Assembly (NCBI GenBank): GCA_030065125.1
Contig: JASJDM010000079.1
Location: 1 to 34,700, forward strand
Source of the DNA: Lysobacterales bacterium
GTDB lineage: Bacteria > Pseudomonadota > Gammaproteobacteria > Xanthomonadales > SZUA-38
DNA length: 34,700 nt
Direction of reading: 5' to 3'
This document shows, piece after piece, positions 1 to 8,587 of the stretch (its first letter is position 1; each line of letters starts with the position of its first letter). The notes under the pieces are model-generated. The model did no database searches. It was given only the letters and a program-made list of their open reading frames with translations, and had not been told where the DNA came from. A program made the position numbers and the translations under genes.

Positions 1-276
1 GTCCTCCAGGGATCTGGAGCGTCCAGTATCTCCATGACGCCATTGGAGTCGATGAGTCTCATCCGAGATGGCATGGTACGCGCTGTCCAGGCACGCCATA
101 TCGCCCCCATGGCGCTACCGTCAGAATTTGAAGCGCGAATCGTATTCACCAGCCCCACCGTGGCCTACGGCAAGTCGTTTTACCCGGGCGCGGTACTGGC
201 GGCGGATACTGAAGTCACATTTACGTCCACGACCTACCTGGATGTACTTCGGTTCCTGTGGTTCATGGCGCAGTAG
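1..276 (+). CDS. M55 family D-aminopeptidase (DppA-like), C-terminal fragment
   Basis: The reading frame is open from the first base of the window and ends at TAG 274-276, so only the last 91 residues are visible. They match the end of the M55 (DppA) family: a helical stretch rich in R, A and V, then a beta segment FEARIVFTSP, then a Y-x-x-x-L-R-x-L tail. M55 enzymes are zinc peptidases that cut N-terminal D-amino acids from short peptides. The catalytic metal-binding part lies upstream, outside the window. The next gene starts 7 bases after the stop, so the two are almost certainly co-transcribed. It encodes a D-amino-acid dehydratase-type enzyme, which fits a D-aminopeptidase. The family call rests only on the C-terminal region, so it is good but not certain. 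Confidence 0.72.
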   Translation, partial: VLQGSGASSISMTPLESMSLIRDGMVRAVQARHIAPMALPSEFEARIVFTSPTVAYGKSFYPGAVLAADTEVTFTSTTYLDVLRFLWFMAQ

Positions 277-283
277 GACGGCC

Positions 284-1600
284 ATGCGAACCCACCCGCC
301 ACTGGAGCTCGACGATATCTACGCCGAACGGCTGCCACCGACAGTCAAGGGCCTGCCAACCGTGGCGGAGAAGTGCAAGCTGTCAGACATTCCATCACTC
401 GGGTGGAGTCTGCTGGATGGCGATCTACCGCTGCCGGCTGCGGTCCTGATCAAGTCCGCGCTGCAGCACAATCTGGACTGGATGCAGCAATTCACCCAGC
501 GCGCCGGCGTGTCCCTGTGCCCCCATGGCAAGACGACCATGTCGCCGCAGCTGTTCGATCAGCAGCTGGCGACCGGAAGCTGGGGGTTATCCGCGGCCAC
601 GGCGGCCCACGTTCGCACCTATCGCCAATTTGGCGTACAGCGCATCATTCTGGCCAATCAACTGGTGGGCCAGTGCAATCTCGAGCTGGTATTTGACGAG
701 CTGTCGCGCGACCCTGACTTCGATTTCTATTGCCTGGTCGACTCGCTGGACGGGCTGCGGCAACTGGAGGCCGCGGCGGGCCAGAGCCGGCTGTCGCGGC
801 CAGTGCAGGTTCTGCTGGAAATCGGCGTCGAGGGCGGCCGTACCGGGGTCAGGACCCGGCAGCAGGCGGTTGCGCTGGGGCGCGCCATTCGGGACTGCGC
901 GCCTGTGTCGCTGCGCGGCATTGAAGGATACGAGGGCATCATCGCAGAGCCCGATCCACTGGCGACGGAACAGCGGGTCATCGAATTACTGGAGACCATG
1001 GGATCCATCGCGATCACCGGCTGTGACGAAGAGTGGTTCGGACCCGGGGAATTGATTCTGAGCGCGGGAGGATCCTCCTTCTTTGACCTGGTGTCGTCGG
1101 TGCTGGGCCGGGTGGATGTCCCCAAAGAAACCCGTGTGGTGCTGCGCAGCGGGTGTTACGTGACCCACGACAGCCTCCATTTCGCCCGGCAGCAGCCGCG
1201 CATGCGGGAGCGCTCGTCGGCGCTGTGGGGCCCGGAACCCGGTCTGCGAAACGCCTTGGAGGTCTGGTCATTGGTTCACTCGGTTCCGGAATCACACCGA
1301 GCGCTTTGCAGCATCGGCAAGCGTGACGTGTCCTTCGACATGGAGCTGCCGCGGCCCCTGTGGTGGTACCGCCCGGGCGAACACCGGGCGCCACTGCCGG
1401 TACCTGGTGACATCCAGGTCACGGCGCTGAACGACCAGCACGCCTACCTGGATAGCACCAATGAGCCCATCAACTGGCGTCCGGGTGACCTGGTCGGTTT
1501 TGGCATCGCGCACCCCTGCACCACTTTTGACAAGTGGTCGCTGCTGTTTCAGGTCGATGACGAGTATCGCGTGACTGGCGCGATCCGCACGTTTTTCTAG
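284..1600 (+). CDS. Fold-type III PLP-dependent D-amino acid dehydratase (D-serine/D-threonine deaminase type)
   Basis: A 438-residue protein of the alanine-racemase-N / DSD1 superfamily. The PLP-binding lysine is K83 in PHGKTTMSP. Near the C-terminus the motif GIAHPCTTFDKW supplies H410 and C412, a His-x-Cys pair as in eukaryotic-type D-serine dehydratases, where it binds zinc. The expected reaction is D-Ser to pyruvate or D-Thr to 2-oxobutyrate, plus ammonia; the exact substrate is inferred. The frame is open upstream to an ATG at 68, but that would overlap the previous gene by about 200 bases. ATG 284 has an AGGA Shine-Dalgarno (275-278) and fits operon spacing, so I chose it. It is followed 11 bases later by the ester hydrolase gene. 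It likely deaminates D-amino acids released by the neighbouring peptidases. Confidence 0.85.
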   Translation: MRTHPPLELDDIYAERLPPTVKGLPTVAEKCKLSDIPSLGWSLLDGDLPLPAAVLIKSALQHNLDWMQQFTQRAGVSLCPHGKTTMSPQLFDQQLATGSWGLSAATAAHVRTYRQFGVQRIILANQLVGQCNLELVFDELSRDPDFDFYCLVDSLDGLRQLEAAAGQSRLSRPVQVLLEIGVEGGRTGVRTRQQAVALGRAIRDCAPVSLRGIEGYEGIIAEPDPLATEQRVIELLETMGSIAITGCDEEWFGPGELILSAGGSSFFDLVSSVLGRVDVPKETRVVLRSGCYVTHDSLHFARQQPRMRERSSALWGPEPGLRNALEVWSLVHSVPESHRALCSIGKRDVSFDMELPRPLWWYRPGEHRAPLPVPGDIQVTALNDQHAYLDSTNEPINWRPGDLVGFGIAHPCTTFDKWSLLFQVDDEYRVTGAIRTFF

Positions 1601-1611
1601 GTCTCGGTGAG

Positions 1612-3531
1612 ATGAACACAGACGAGCAGAATCCGCGCGTTGATGCCGCGGCCAACGGCGGCCCGGCTGATGGCGGGGACATCCCGGATGGCTTCAAACC
1701 CGCTGAAAGTGACGATCACATCCGCCGCGAGGAGATGATACCCATGCGTGACGGCGTCAAGCTGCACACGGTCATCATGATTCCGCGCGGCGCCAGTGAT
1801 GCGCCGATGATGCTTGAGCGTACGCCCTACAACGCCTCCAAGCTGACTCGCCTGACCAGCGGCCCACAGGCGGTCATGCAGATGTATGCATTTCACGCGG
1901 ACCTGATTTCAGCGGGATACATCGTGGTGCTCCAGGACGTGCGCGGCAAGTTCAAGTCCGAGGGGCGCTACATCATGAACCTGCCGCTGCGCGGACAGGA
2001 CAATGACGGCGCCGCCGATCACGCCACCGATGCCTGGGACACCATCGACTGGCTGGTCAAGAACGTGACCGAGTCCAACGGCCGGGTGGCCACCATTGGC
2101 ATCAGCTACGACGGCTTCACCGCGCTGATGAGCCTAGTCGACCCGCACCCCGCCCTGGGTGCCTGCGTTCCAATCAACCCGATGGTGGACAACTGGATCG
2201 GGGATGACTGGTTCCACAATGGCGCGTTTCGGCAGTCCGCGACCGCCCGCTATGTCTACGCCCAGACCAGCACCAGGCGTTCGGACTACACGGCCCCTAT
2301 GCCGCACTATGATGAATATGACACCTGGCTGGCCGCCGGCTCTGCCGCCGAGGGCGGCCGCCTGCTCGGTGTAGACCGGCTGCCGTTCTGGCAGCGCCTG
2401 ATGCAGCATCCGGATTACGACGACTTCTGGCGGGTGCAGGCAGTGGACAGTATCCTGCGGGAGCGCCAGGTCAGCGTCCCGGTCCTCAACGTTCACAGCC
2501 AGTGGGACGCCGAGGACATCTACGGGCCCATGGCGGTACATGCCGCCCTCGAAGCCAACGAAGACAGCAGCAACCACAATTATCTCGCCATCGGTCCCTG
2601 GAGCCACTCCAGCATCGGATTCGAGGACGGTGAAGCGCTCGGCCCGCTTCGATTTGGCGGCAACACGGCCCGCTGGTTCAGACGCGAAGTCATGTTGCCC
2701 TTCCTGGACAAATGTCTGAAAGCGGGCCCTGGATCGCCCGGTATCAGTCGTGTAACGGCATTCGAAACGGGCAGCAATACCTGGCACCAGCACGACCAAT
2801 GGCCCCTGGCCGGGGATGGCGCTGACGCGCCGTCCACCCCCTTATACCTGGGCAGCGATGGCGAGCTTTCATTTGCCAAACCTACCGATGACAACGGCGG
2901 ATTTGACCAGTATATTTCTGACCCGGACAAACCGGTGACCTACCAGCAACGGCCAATCCGTCCAAAGGGTTCACCGGGCTCGAATTGGGACGCGTGGCTC
3001 GTTGAAGACCAGCGGTTCGCTGCGTCCAGGCCCGACGTGCTGACCTATTGCACGCCTCCTCTGGATTCGATCATTCGTCTGGCGGGTCAGCCGGTCGCCA
3101 GGCTGTTTGCGGCAACTACGGCAACGGACTGCGACTGGATCGTCAAGCTGATCGACGTTTTTCCCGACCAGGTGCCAAAGACACCGGAGATGGGCGGCTA
3201 CCAGCTCCCCGTTGCCATGGAGATCCTGCGCGGACGCTACCGCGACGACCCAGCCAATCCCGAGCCGGTGCCGGCTGACCAGGTCGTGGCGTACCGCCTG
3301 GCCCTCCCCCACGTGTGCCATGCCTTTCTCCCGGGTCACCGCATCATGATTCAGATCCAGTCGAGCTGGTTCCCGCTGTACGACCGCAATCCGCAGACCT
3401 GGGTGGAAAGCATTTTCTTCGCGGAAGCGGAAGATTTCCGAAAAGCGACCCACCGCGTGTATCACAGCCGGGCCGCCGCCAGCCACGTGGAACTGCCCAT
3501 CATTTCTGAGCACACCCAACATGAAAGCTGA
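1612..3531 (+). CDS. Alpha-amino acid ester hydrolase (AEH), S15/CocE-clan serine hydrolase
   Basis: A 639-residue alpha/beta hydrolase with the C-terminal jelly-roll of the CocE/NonD group. The nucleophile is S165 in GISYDG, the acid D299 in SQWDAEDIYG, and the histidine H332 in GPWSHS. AEH signatures are present in order: PMVDNWIGDDWFHNGAFRQ (about 190-208), PFWQR (258-262), and QIQSSWFPLYDRNPQ near the C-terminus. The acidic trio that holds the substrate alpha-amino group in AEHs (one Asp of GDDW, plus E301 and D302) is kept, which separates it from cocaine-esterase-like relatives. Characterised AEHs hydrolyse and transfer alpha-amino acyl groups, including D-phenylglycyl beta-lactams; their natural role is poorly known. 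Unlike the exported AEHs, this N-terminus is polar with no signal peptide, suggesting a cytosolic enzyme. Its stop overlaps the next start by 11 bases. Confidence 0.88.
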   Translation: MNTDEQNPRVDAAANGGPADGGDIPDGFKPAESDDHIRREEMIPMRDGVKLHTVIMIPRGASDAPMMLERTPYNASKLTRLTSGPQAVMQMYAFHADLISAGYIVVLQDVRGKFKSEGRYIMNLPLRGQDNDGAADHATDAWDTIDWLVKNVTESNGRVATIGISYDGFTALMSLVDPHPALGACVPINPMVDNWIGDDWFHNGAFRQSATARYVYAQTSTRRSDYTAPMPHYDEYDTWLAAGSAAEGGRLLGVDRLPFWQRLMQHPDYDDFWRVQAVDSILRERQVSVPVLNVHSQWDAEDIYGPMAVHAALEANEDSSNHNYLAIGPWSHSSIGFEDGEALGPLRFGGNTARWFRREVMLPFLDKCLKAGPGSPGISRVTAFETGSNTWHQHDQWPLAGDGADAPSTPLYLGSDGELSFAKPTDDNGGFDQYISDPDKPVTYQQRPIRPKGSPGSNWDAWLVEDQRFAASRPDVLTYCTPPLDSIIRLAGQPVARLFAATTATDCDWIVKLIDVFPDQVPKTPEMGGYQLPVAMEILRGRYRDDPANPEPVPADQVVAYRLALPHVCHAFLPGHRIMIQIQSSWFPLYDRNPQTWVESIFFAEAEDFRKATHRVYHSRAAASHVELPIISEHTQHES

Positions 3532-5329
3532 CCGCGAAGTGATCGCAAACCGAATTTCCCGTACCCGCGAGGTCATGGCGCGACACAACATCCACACACT
3601 GATTCTTCCCACCAGTGACCCCCATGTCACGGAGTACGTGCCGGCCCGCTGGCAGGGTCGTCGATGGTTGACCGGTTTCACCGGCTCACTGGGCATCGCC
3701 GCGGTGTCCAGGGAACGGACCCTGCTTTTCGTGCCCGCCCTCTACATGCTTCAGGCGGAAAAGGAACTGGCAGGCACGGACATCGAACTGCATCTGAACA
3801 ACTTCGTCACGCCCGAAAGCACCTTCAACTGGATTTCTGAGATCGTTCCCCGGGGCGAGTCCATTGCCGTGGACGGCGACGTCCTGCCTGGCGCTTTGGC
3901 CACGGCATTGCAGCAGCAGGCAGCCCGTGCCGGCGCGCAGCTTCGCAGCGACATCGACCTGCTCGACGAAGCCTGGAGCAACAGACCCGCCCCCCCCTCG
4001 GGCGCCATCTTTGCCCAGCCTGAACCCCAGGCGACGCCGACGAGAGCGGAGAAGCTGGCCGACATCCGCAAGGCGATGGCCCAGTCCGGCGCCAGCCATC
4101 ATTTCATATCGTCGCTGGACGACATTGCCTGGCTGATGAACCTGCGGGGCAGCGACATTCAGTGCACGCCGCTGTTCATGGCCCACCTTCTGCTGACGGG
4201 AGACAGCGGAACGCTGTTCATCAACCAGGGCTCATTACCGACCGACCAATTCCAGGCGCTGGAGGATGACGGAATCTCGGTGGCGCCCTACCAGGCCTCC
4301 GCGGCCGCCCTGTCGGCGCTGAGCCCGGAACACAGCCTGCTGCTCGACCCCAAAAAAACCACCCTGGGATTTCGAAACGCGATTGGCAAGGGCTGTCGCA
4401 CCGTCGAAGCAACCAACCCAACGACCCTGACCAAGTGCTGCAAAACGCCGGACGAACTTGACCAGGTGCGGGAAACCATGACCGAGGACGGCGCGGCCCT
4501 GTGTGAATTCTATGCCTGGTTCGAGGCAACCCTGGGAAGGGAAACGATTACCGAGCTTACCGTCGATGAACGAATGACCGAAGAGCGGGCCCGCCGGGAG
4601 GGTTTTGTCAGCCTCAGCTTTCCGACCATAGCCGGCTTCAACGGCAACGGCGCCATGCCACACTATTGTGCAACGCCGGAATCCCACGCGGCTATCGAGG
4701 GCAACGGACTCCTGCTCATCGACAGCGGCGGACAATACCTGGGTGGCACCACCGACATCACCCGCGTCTGGCCCATCGGCAAGGTATCCGCCGCTCAGCG
4801 GCGTGATTACACCATGGTCCTCAGGGCCAATATTGCGCTTTCCCGAATCCGGTTTCCCAACGACACGCTGTCGACATTGCTTGACGCCATTGCCCGGGTG
4901 CCGCTCTGGTCAGAGGGCATGGATTATGCCCACGGAACCGGCCACGGCGTTGGCTATTTTCTCTGTGTCCACGAAGGGCCTCACACGCTCCGGCAGGCCA
5001 TCCCAAACCCGGAGATGGCCATGAAGCCCGGCATGGTCACGTCCATCGAACCCGCCGTGTACCGGGTTGGCGAGTGGGGTGTGCGACACGAGAACCTGGT
5101 GGCCAACGTACCCGCCACAACCGAGGAGCAGGGGTTGTTCGGCGAATTCCTCGAGTTCGAAACCCTGACGCTTTGTCCCATCGACACCCGATGTATTGAG
5201 CGCTCCCTGATGCGAGAGGACGAAATCGCCTGGCTCAACCGTTACCACGCCACGGTCAGGGAACGCCTTTCACCCCGAGTCGGACGGAGCGCCCGCCAGT
5301 GGCTCGAGGCGCGCACCCAGCCCTTGTGA
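3521..5329 (+). CDS. Xaa-Pro aminopeptidase (M24B, XPNPEP1-like, long form)
   Basis: A 602-residue three-domain aminopeptidase P, longer than the roughly 440-residue E. coli PepP and of the length of eukaryotic cytosolic XPP. Two creatinase-like N-terminal domains (about 1-150 and 165-310) precede the pita-bread M24 domain (about 315-535). Dimetal ligands are visible: D401 (IDSGGQ), D412 (TTDITR), H475 (GTGHGVGY), E510 (SIEPAVY) and E524 (RHENL). H381 (AMPHY) and H484 (CVHEGPH) are the usual shuttle histidines. It removes the N-terminal residue of X-Pro peptides. It has no signal peptide, so it is probably cytosolic. The start overlaps the AEH gene by 11 bases and the end overlaps the S9 gene, so expression is translationally coupled. 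Peptide turnover is the common theme of the operon. Confidence 0.92.
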   Translation: MKADREVIANRISRTREVMARHNIHTLILPTSDPHVTEYVPARWQGRRWLTGFTGSLGIAAVSRERTLLFVPALYMLQAEKELAGTDIELHLNNFVTPESTFNWISEIVPRGESIAVDGDVLPGALATALQQQAARAGAQLRSDIDLLDEAWSNRPAPPSGAIFAQPEPQATPTRAEKLADIRKAMAQSGASHHFISSLDDIAWLMNLRGSDIQCTPLFMAHLLLTGDSGTLFINQGSLPTDQFQALEDDGISVAPYQASAAALSALSPEHSLLLDPKKTTLGFRNAIGKGCRTVEATNPTTLTKCCKTPDELDQVRETMTEDGAALCEFYAWFEATLGRETITELTVDERMTEERARREGFVSLSFPTIAGFNGNGAMPHYCATPESHAAIEGNGLLLIDSGGQYLGGTTDITRVWPIGKVSAAQRRDYTMVLRANIALSRIRFPNDTLSTLLDAIARVPLWSEGMDYAHGTGHGVGYFLCVHEGPHTLRQAIPNPEMAMKPGMVTSIEPAVYRVGEWGVRHENLVANVPATTEEQGLFGEFLEFETLTLCPIDTRCIERSLMREDEIAWLNRYHATVRERLSPRVGRSARQWLEARTQPL

Positions 5330-7296
5330 AAAAATCCGAAGCCGGCTCGATAACGCTTCCGTCAGATTCTCGGGGAACCGACCCCTACCGCCTGGCCGCT
5401 GCGGTGTACGAGCGGCTTTTGCGTCCTGGTCACCAGGCGCCCTTTTCCATTGACAGGCTGGTGGCTGAAAACGGAGAGCTCGTATTCAGCGGATCTCGCC
5501 TTGCTTCAGGGTTCGACAACCAGGTCATGACGGACATCTTCCGTTTTGGCCATGCCGGAAAGCTAGAGGTCGAGGACGGCCTGCAGCTCATCCGCAGGTC
5601 GCCGCAGCAGCCCGTGGTGGCTCGGGTGTTTACCGGGGCTGCCGGAGCCAGCGAAGTCCAACTCACGACAGACGGACAGAATGGTGCAAGATGGCTGGCT
5701 CCCGGGACCATTGAAGAATTGGATTGGTCCCCGGATGGTTCGAGGCTTCTCATGCTGGTCTCGGGAGAGATCTCCGGAAACTCGGGAATCCGTGGCGCCA
5801 AGGTTCGGGTAACACTACACGACGGGCCTGCATGGCTGCCCCACGTGGAGACATCGTCGGACCATCATCGCTGGCGAAGTCTTTGGATCTGGTCGATTGA
5901 TCGAGATTCACCGGACCGACTGTCCAACCCCGGGTTCAATCCCTGGGAGGCCACCTGGTATGGCAACGACAAGCTGCTGGTGGTTGCCAGTGCCGGCGTT
6001 GAAGAGGGCAGCTGGTACCGGTCGGCCCTGTGGTGTCTGCCCGCAGCCGGCGCTCCCGGCCGCATACTGCGAAAGCCGGAAAACCAGCTAGGCTGCATTG
6101 CGGCCAGCAAGGATGGCCGCCACATCGCCTGGGTCGAGGGGGCCTGCAGCGGACGCAGCGGCGTCTGCGGGTCCATCGTCAGACCGGAACTGTCCGGAGA
6201 ATGCGCTACCGTCGACACCAGGGGCGTTGATGTGACGCACCTTGTCTGGAGAAACGGCCATCTACTCGTCTACTCAGGTCTGCGGGGCCTGGAAACGGTG
6301 GTCGGCGAGTGTTGCTGGAACACAGGTTCGACTCGCGAGATCTGGCGCTCCACTTCCGAGACCATTTCAGGCTGGCTGCCGAGCGCTACATTGACCCCGG
6401 AGAATGAAGTGCTGATCGTTGCCGAAAGCTATCAGCAGGGTCCGGCCGTCCTGTCATTGGGCGCCGACGGCCCAAAACTACGTCTTTCCTGCTCGCCGTC
6501 CGCGACAAAAGATTTTGGAACAATCCGGCCGGTCTCGTGGGCAGCGCCTGACGGGCTAGAGATTCAGGGCTGGCTGATTGAGCCCCCGCAAGACATTGCG
6601 AAGCCGGGCAATGGCTGGCCGTTGCTAGTGGATATTCACGGCGGACCCATTTCTGCGCACCGCAACCGCTGGGCCGCCAACCTCAGGGCCGCGCCGATCC
6701 TGGCCAGCCGCGGGTGGGCGGTTCTTCTGCCCAATCCCCGCGGGTCCGCGGGTCGCGGACAGACGTTCGCGCGCTCAGTCATTGGAGACATGGGCGGGGC
6801 AGACTCGGTCGACATCACCAGTGGCATTGACTGGCTTGCACAACAGGGACTGGTCGACCCGGAGCGGGTCGTCATTACCGGTAACAGCTATGGTGGATTC
6901 ATGTGCGGAGTGCTGGTGACCCGTTCTCCACGGTTTGCGGCAGCGATACCGATCTGCCCCGTGGCGAACTGGACCAGCCAGCATTTCGCGTCACACATCG
7001 GCTGGTTCGACCAGGCCTTTCTCAAAGCGTCGCCCCACAACCCGGATGGGCCATATCTTGATCTCAGTCCGGTCTTCCACTCGCTCAATGTCACAACGCC
7101 GACGTTGGTCCTGGGCGGCCAATTGGACCGGGACACGCCGGATACCCAGGCCGTTGAGATGTACAACGCGATCCGCGAGGCCGGCGCGCAATGCGCGCTG
7201 TGTATTTATCCCGAGGAGGGCCACGGGTTGTTTGGAATGCCTGCGTACATGGACAGCGCTGCCCGGGTCTCGGCCTGGGCCGAAAAATATACGTGA
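5299..7296 (+). CDS. S9 family serine peptidase (prolyl oligopeptidase / acylaminoacyl-peptidase-like)
   Basis: A 665-residue S9 enzyme. An N-terminal beta-propeller region (about 50-400, with WSPDGSRL and SKDGRHIAW blades) precedes the alpha/beta-hydrolase domain (about 415-665). The triad is S530 (GNSYGGF), D610 (GQLDRDTP) and H642 (EEGHGLFG), and the oxyanion-side HGGP is at about 447-450. No signal peptide is seen. GTG 5299 is preceded by GGAG (5286-5289) at 9 bases and overlaps the previous gene by 31 bases. GTG 5326, forming a GTGA overlap with the upstream stop, is the alternative start, but its GAGG is 16 bases away. This is the last gene of the peptidase operon; only 20 bases separate it from the convergent AraC gene. 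Substrate preference within S9 cannot be fixed from sequence. Confidence 0.9.
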   Translation: MARGAHPALVKKSEAGSITLPSDSRGTDPYRLAAAVYERLLRPGHQAPFSIDRLVAENGELVFSGSRLASGFDNQVMTDIFRFGHAGKLEVEDGLQLIRRSPQQPVVARVFTGAAGASEVQLTTDGQNGARWLAPGTIEELDWSPDGSRLLMLVSGEISGNSGIRGAKVRVTLHDGPAWLPHVETSSDHHRWRSLWIWSIDRDSPDRLSNPGFNPWEATWYGNDKLLVVASAGVEEGSWYRSALWCLPAAGAPGRILRKPENQLGCIAASKDGRHIAWVEGACSGRSGVCGSIVRPELSGECATVDTRGVDVTHLVWRNGHLLVYSGLRGLETVVGECCWNTGSTREIWRSTSETISGWLPSATLTPENEVLIVAESYQQGPAVLSLGADGPKLRLSCSPSATKDFGTIRPVSWAAPDGLEIQGWLIEPPQDIAKPGNGWPLLVDIHGGPISAHRNRWAANLRAAPILASRGWAVLLPNPRGSAGRGQTFARSVIGDMGGADSVDITSGIDWLAQQGLVDPERVVITGNSYGGFMCGVLVTRSPRFAAAIPICPVANWTSQHFASHIGWFDQAFLKASPHNPDGPYLDLSPVFHSLNVTTPTLVLGGQLDRDTPDTQAVEMYNAIREAGAQCALCIYPEEGHGLFGMPAYMDSAARVSAWAEKYT

Positions 7297-7316
7297 AGCC
7301 AGGAGGTGCGCTCAGT

Positions 7317-8399
7317 CTAACCAGTTGCCCGGCTGGAGATAAAAACCGGCGCGCGGTTCTGCCTGTAGGCCCGCGGGGTCATGCCCACGTGCGCAGAGAA
7401 CGCCGCCGCAAAACCACTCGGGTACTGGTACCCCACCATTTCCGAGACCTGGGCTATGGTCAGCCTTGGCTGCAAAAGCAGCTGCTGGGCTTCCCGGATT
7501 CGCCGATCGCGGCAATACTCAGCCATCGTGACCCCATAGGCCGCTTTGAAGCAGGCCCGCAGCTTATTTGGATTGGTGCCCAGCTCCCGGGCAAGCTGGC
7601 TGAGATCCGGCGGTTTGCGAAATTCCTCTGACAGGCGATCCAGCGCCAGCTTGGCGAGTTGCACCTCGCGCAAAGTGCTCAGACCGACCGTGGATTCCCG
7701 TCGCTCGGCCAGTGCATTCAGCGCAACCGCCGCCATCTCCTTCAATCGGGCTTCGTACTGCATGGCGCGAAGCTCCCCCTCCATGCGGGTGTCGATGGTG
7801 TCGGCAAGCAGGTTGGCCATGGTCTCGTCCAAGGGGACCGAAACGATTCGCCCAAAACTCCCGCTACGGGTCAACGCTGCCATGACCTCAACCGGTAGCC
7901 CGTTCGCGTTGATCCCGAGGCTTGCCGGGAAGTCTGTCAGCCTGAACAATCCGATCAGGCGCTGCTGGCGCACCTTGGCAGGAATCTTGACCGTCAGTTT
8001 TGCGCCCCGGGGCACGCGCACCAACGCCAGCTCCGGGCGATTGAGGATGACTGGTTCATGGCCTTCCATCTGGAAGGTCAGGTTAGCCGTCAGCGAGGCG
8101 CAAAGGAAAATCATCCCTTCGTCAATCTCGTACTCCTGCTGGTCAAACCTTGGCAGCATGAAATTCGCCACACCTACCTCGGCACCGTCGGCCAGCCTGA
8201 CCCGGTCAACGGTTCCGCCGCCCTCTTCAGTATCGAGAAAGCCCCGCCAGCCGAAATCCGAGAAGCGCTCGAACCGGGAAAAAGCATCGTGAGTGAAAAA
8301 CACCGTTTCGCTGTCCGCGGCGGCAGCCCAATAGTCCGACATCCTGTCCATCTGGATGTCGTTACGCCGCATGGATCGATGATGTTGGGCATTCAGCAT
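7317..8399 (-). CDS. AraC family transcriptional regulator (PchR-like C-terminus)
   Basis: A 360-residue regulator. The last 100 or so residues form the double helix-turn-helix of AraC proteins: LARELGTNPNKLRACFKAAYG (first HTH) and AQVSEMVGYQYPSGFAAAFSAHVGMTPRAYR (second HTH). The first HTH resembles PchR-type siderophore regulators. The N-terminal two thirds are a beta-rich sensor region (about 30-190) followed by a helical linker; no ligand can be inferred. The ATG at 8399 has AGGAG 11 bases upstream; internal methionines are possible alternatives. It is convergent to the S9 peptidase gene and divergent from the XRE-cupin operon, so it may control either the peptidase operon or the divergent unit. 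The control region lies in 8400-8587. Confidence 0.88.
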   Translation of the reverse strand: MLNAQHHRSMRRNDIQMDRMSDYWAAAADSETVFFTHDAFSRFERFSDFGWRGFLDTEEGGGTVDRVRLADGAEVGVANFMLPRFDQQEYEIDEGMIFLCASLTANLTFQMEGHEPVILNRPELALVRVPRGAKLTVKIPAKVRQQRLIGLFRLTDFPASLGINANGLPVEVMAALTRSGSFGRIVSVPLDETMANLLADTIDTRMEGELRAMQYEARLKEMAAVALNALAERRESTVGLSTLREVQLAKLALDRLSEEFRKPPDLSQLARELGTNPNKLRACFKAAYGVTMAEYCRDRRIREAQQLLLQPRLTIAQVSEMVGYQYPSGFAAAFSAHVGMTPRAYRQNRAPVFISSRATG

Positions 8400-8587
8400 G
8401 ATGGTTCACTCTCCTGGCGCTGGACCGAAAAACCGGCTAACCGCCACCGGACCTGACGAATGATTTCAGCTGTCGCTGGCTCACCATGCTAATGAAAAAT
8501 TGTCGTACTCGCAATTTTTTTTCTTATAATACATCCATTATTGTTCGGCGCAGTCACCGATATTCTTTACGCAAGTCCGGAGATTTC
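8400..8587. promoter_or_regulatory. Divergent control region between AraC and XRE-cupin genes
   Basis: This 188-base spacer contains an AT-rich patch (about 8488-8545) that stands out from the GC-rich surroundings. On the + strand a perfect TATAAT (8525-8530) lies 19 bases after TTGTCG (8500-8505), a plausible sigma-70 promoter for the XRE operon with a weak -35. A Shine-Dalgarno GGAG precedes ATG 8588 by 6 bases. The promoter position argues against the upstream in-frame ATG 8486 as start. No clear operator palindrome was identified. Confidence 0.6.

Noticed and set aside
68..283. Longer start (ATG 68) for the D-amino acid dehydratase
   Set aside because: It overlaps the M55 coding region by about 200 bases, and the extra residues are arginine- and proline-rich out-of-frame translation of that gene.
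8486..8587. Longer start (ATG 8486) for the XRE-cupin regulator
   Set aside because: It would read through the TATAAT box and an AT-rich patch, and the added residues do not resemble the family; ATG 8588 has a good Shine-Dalgarno.
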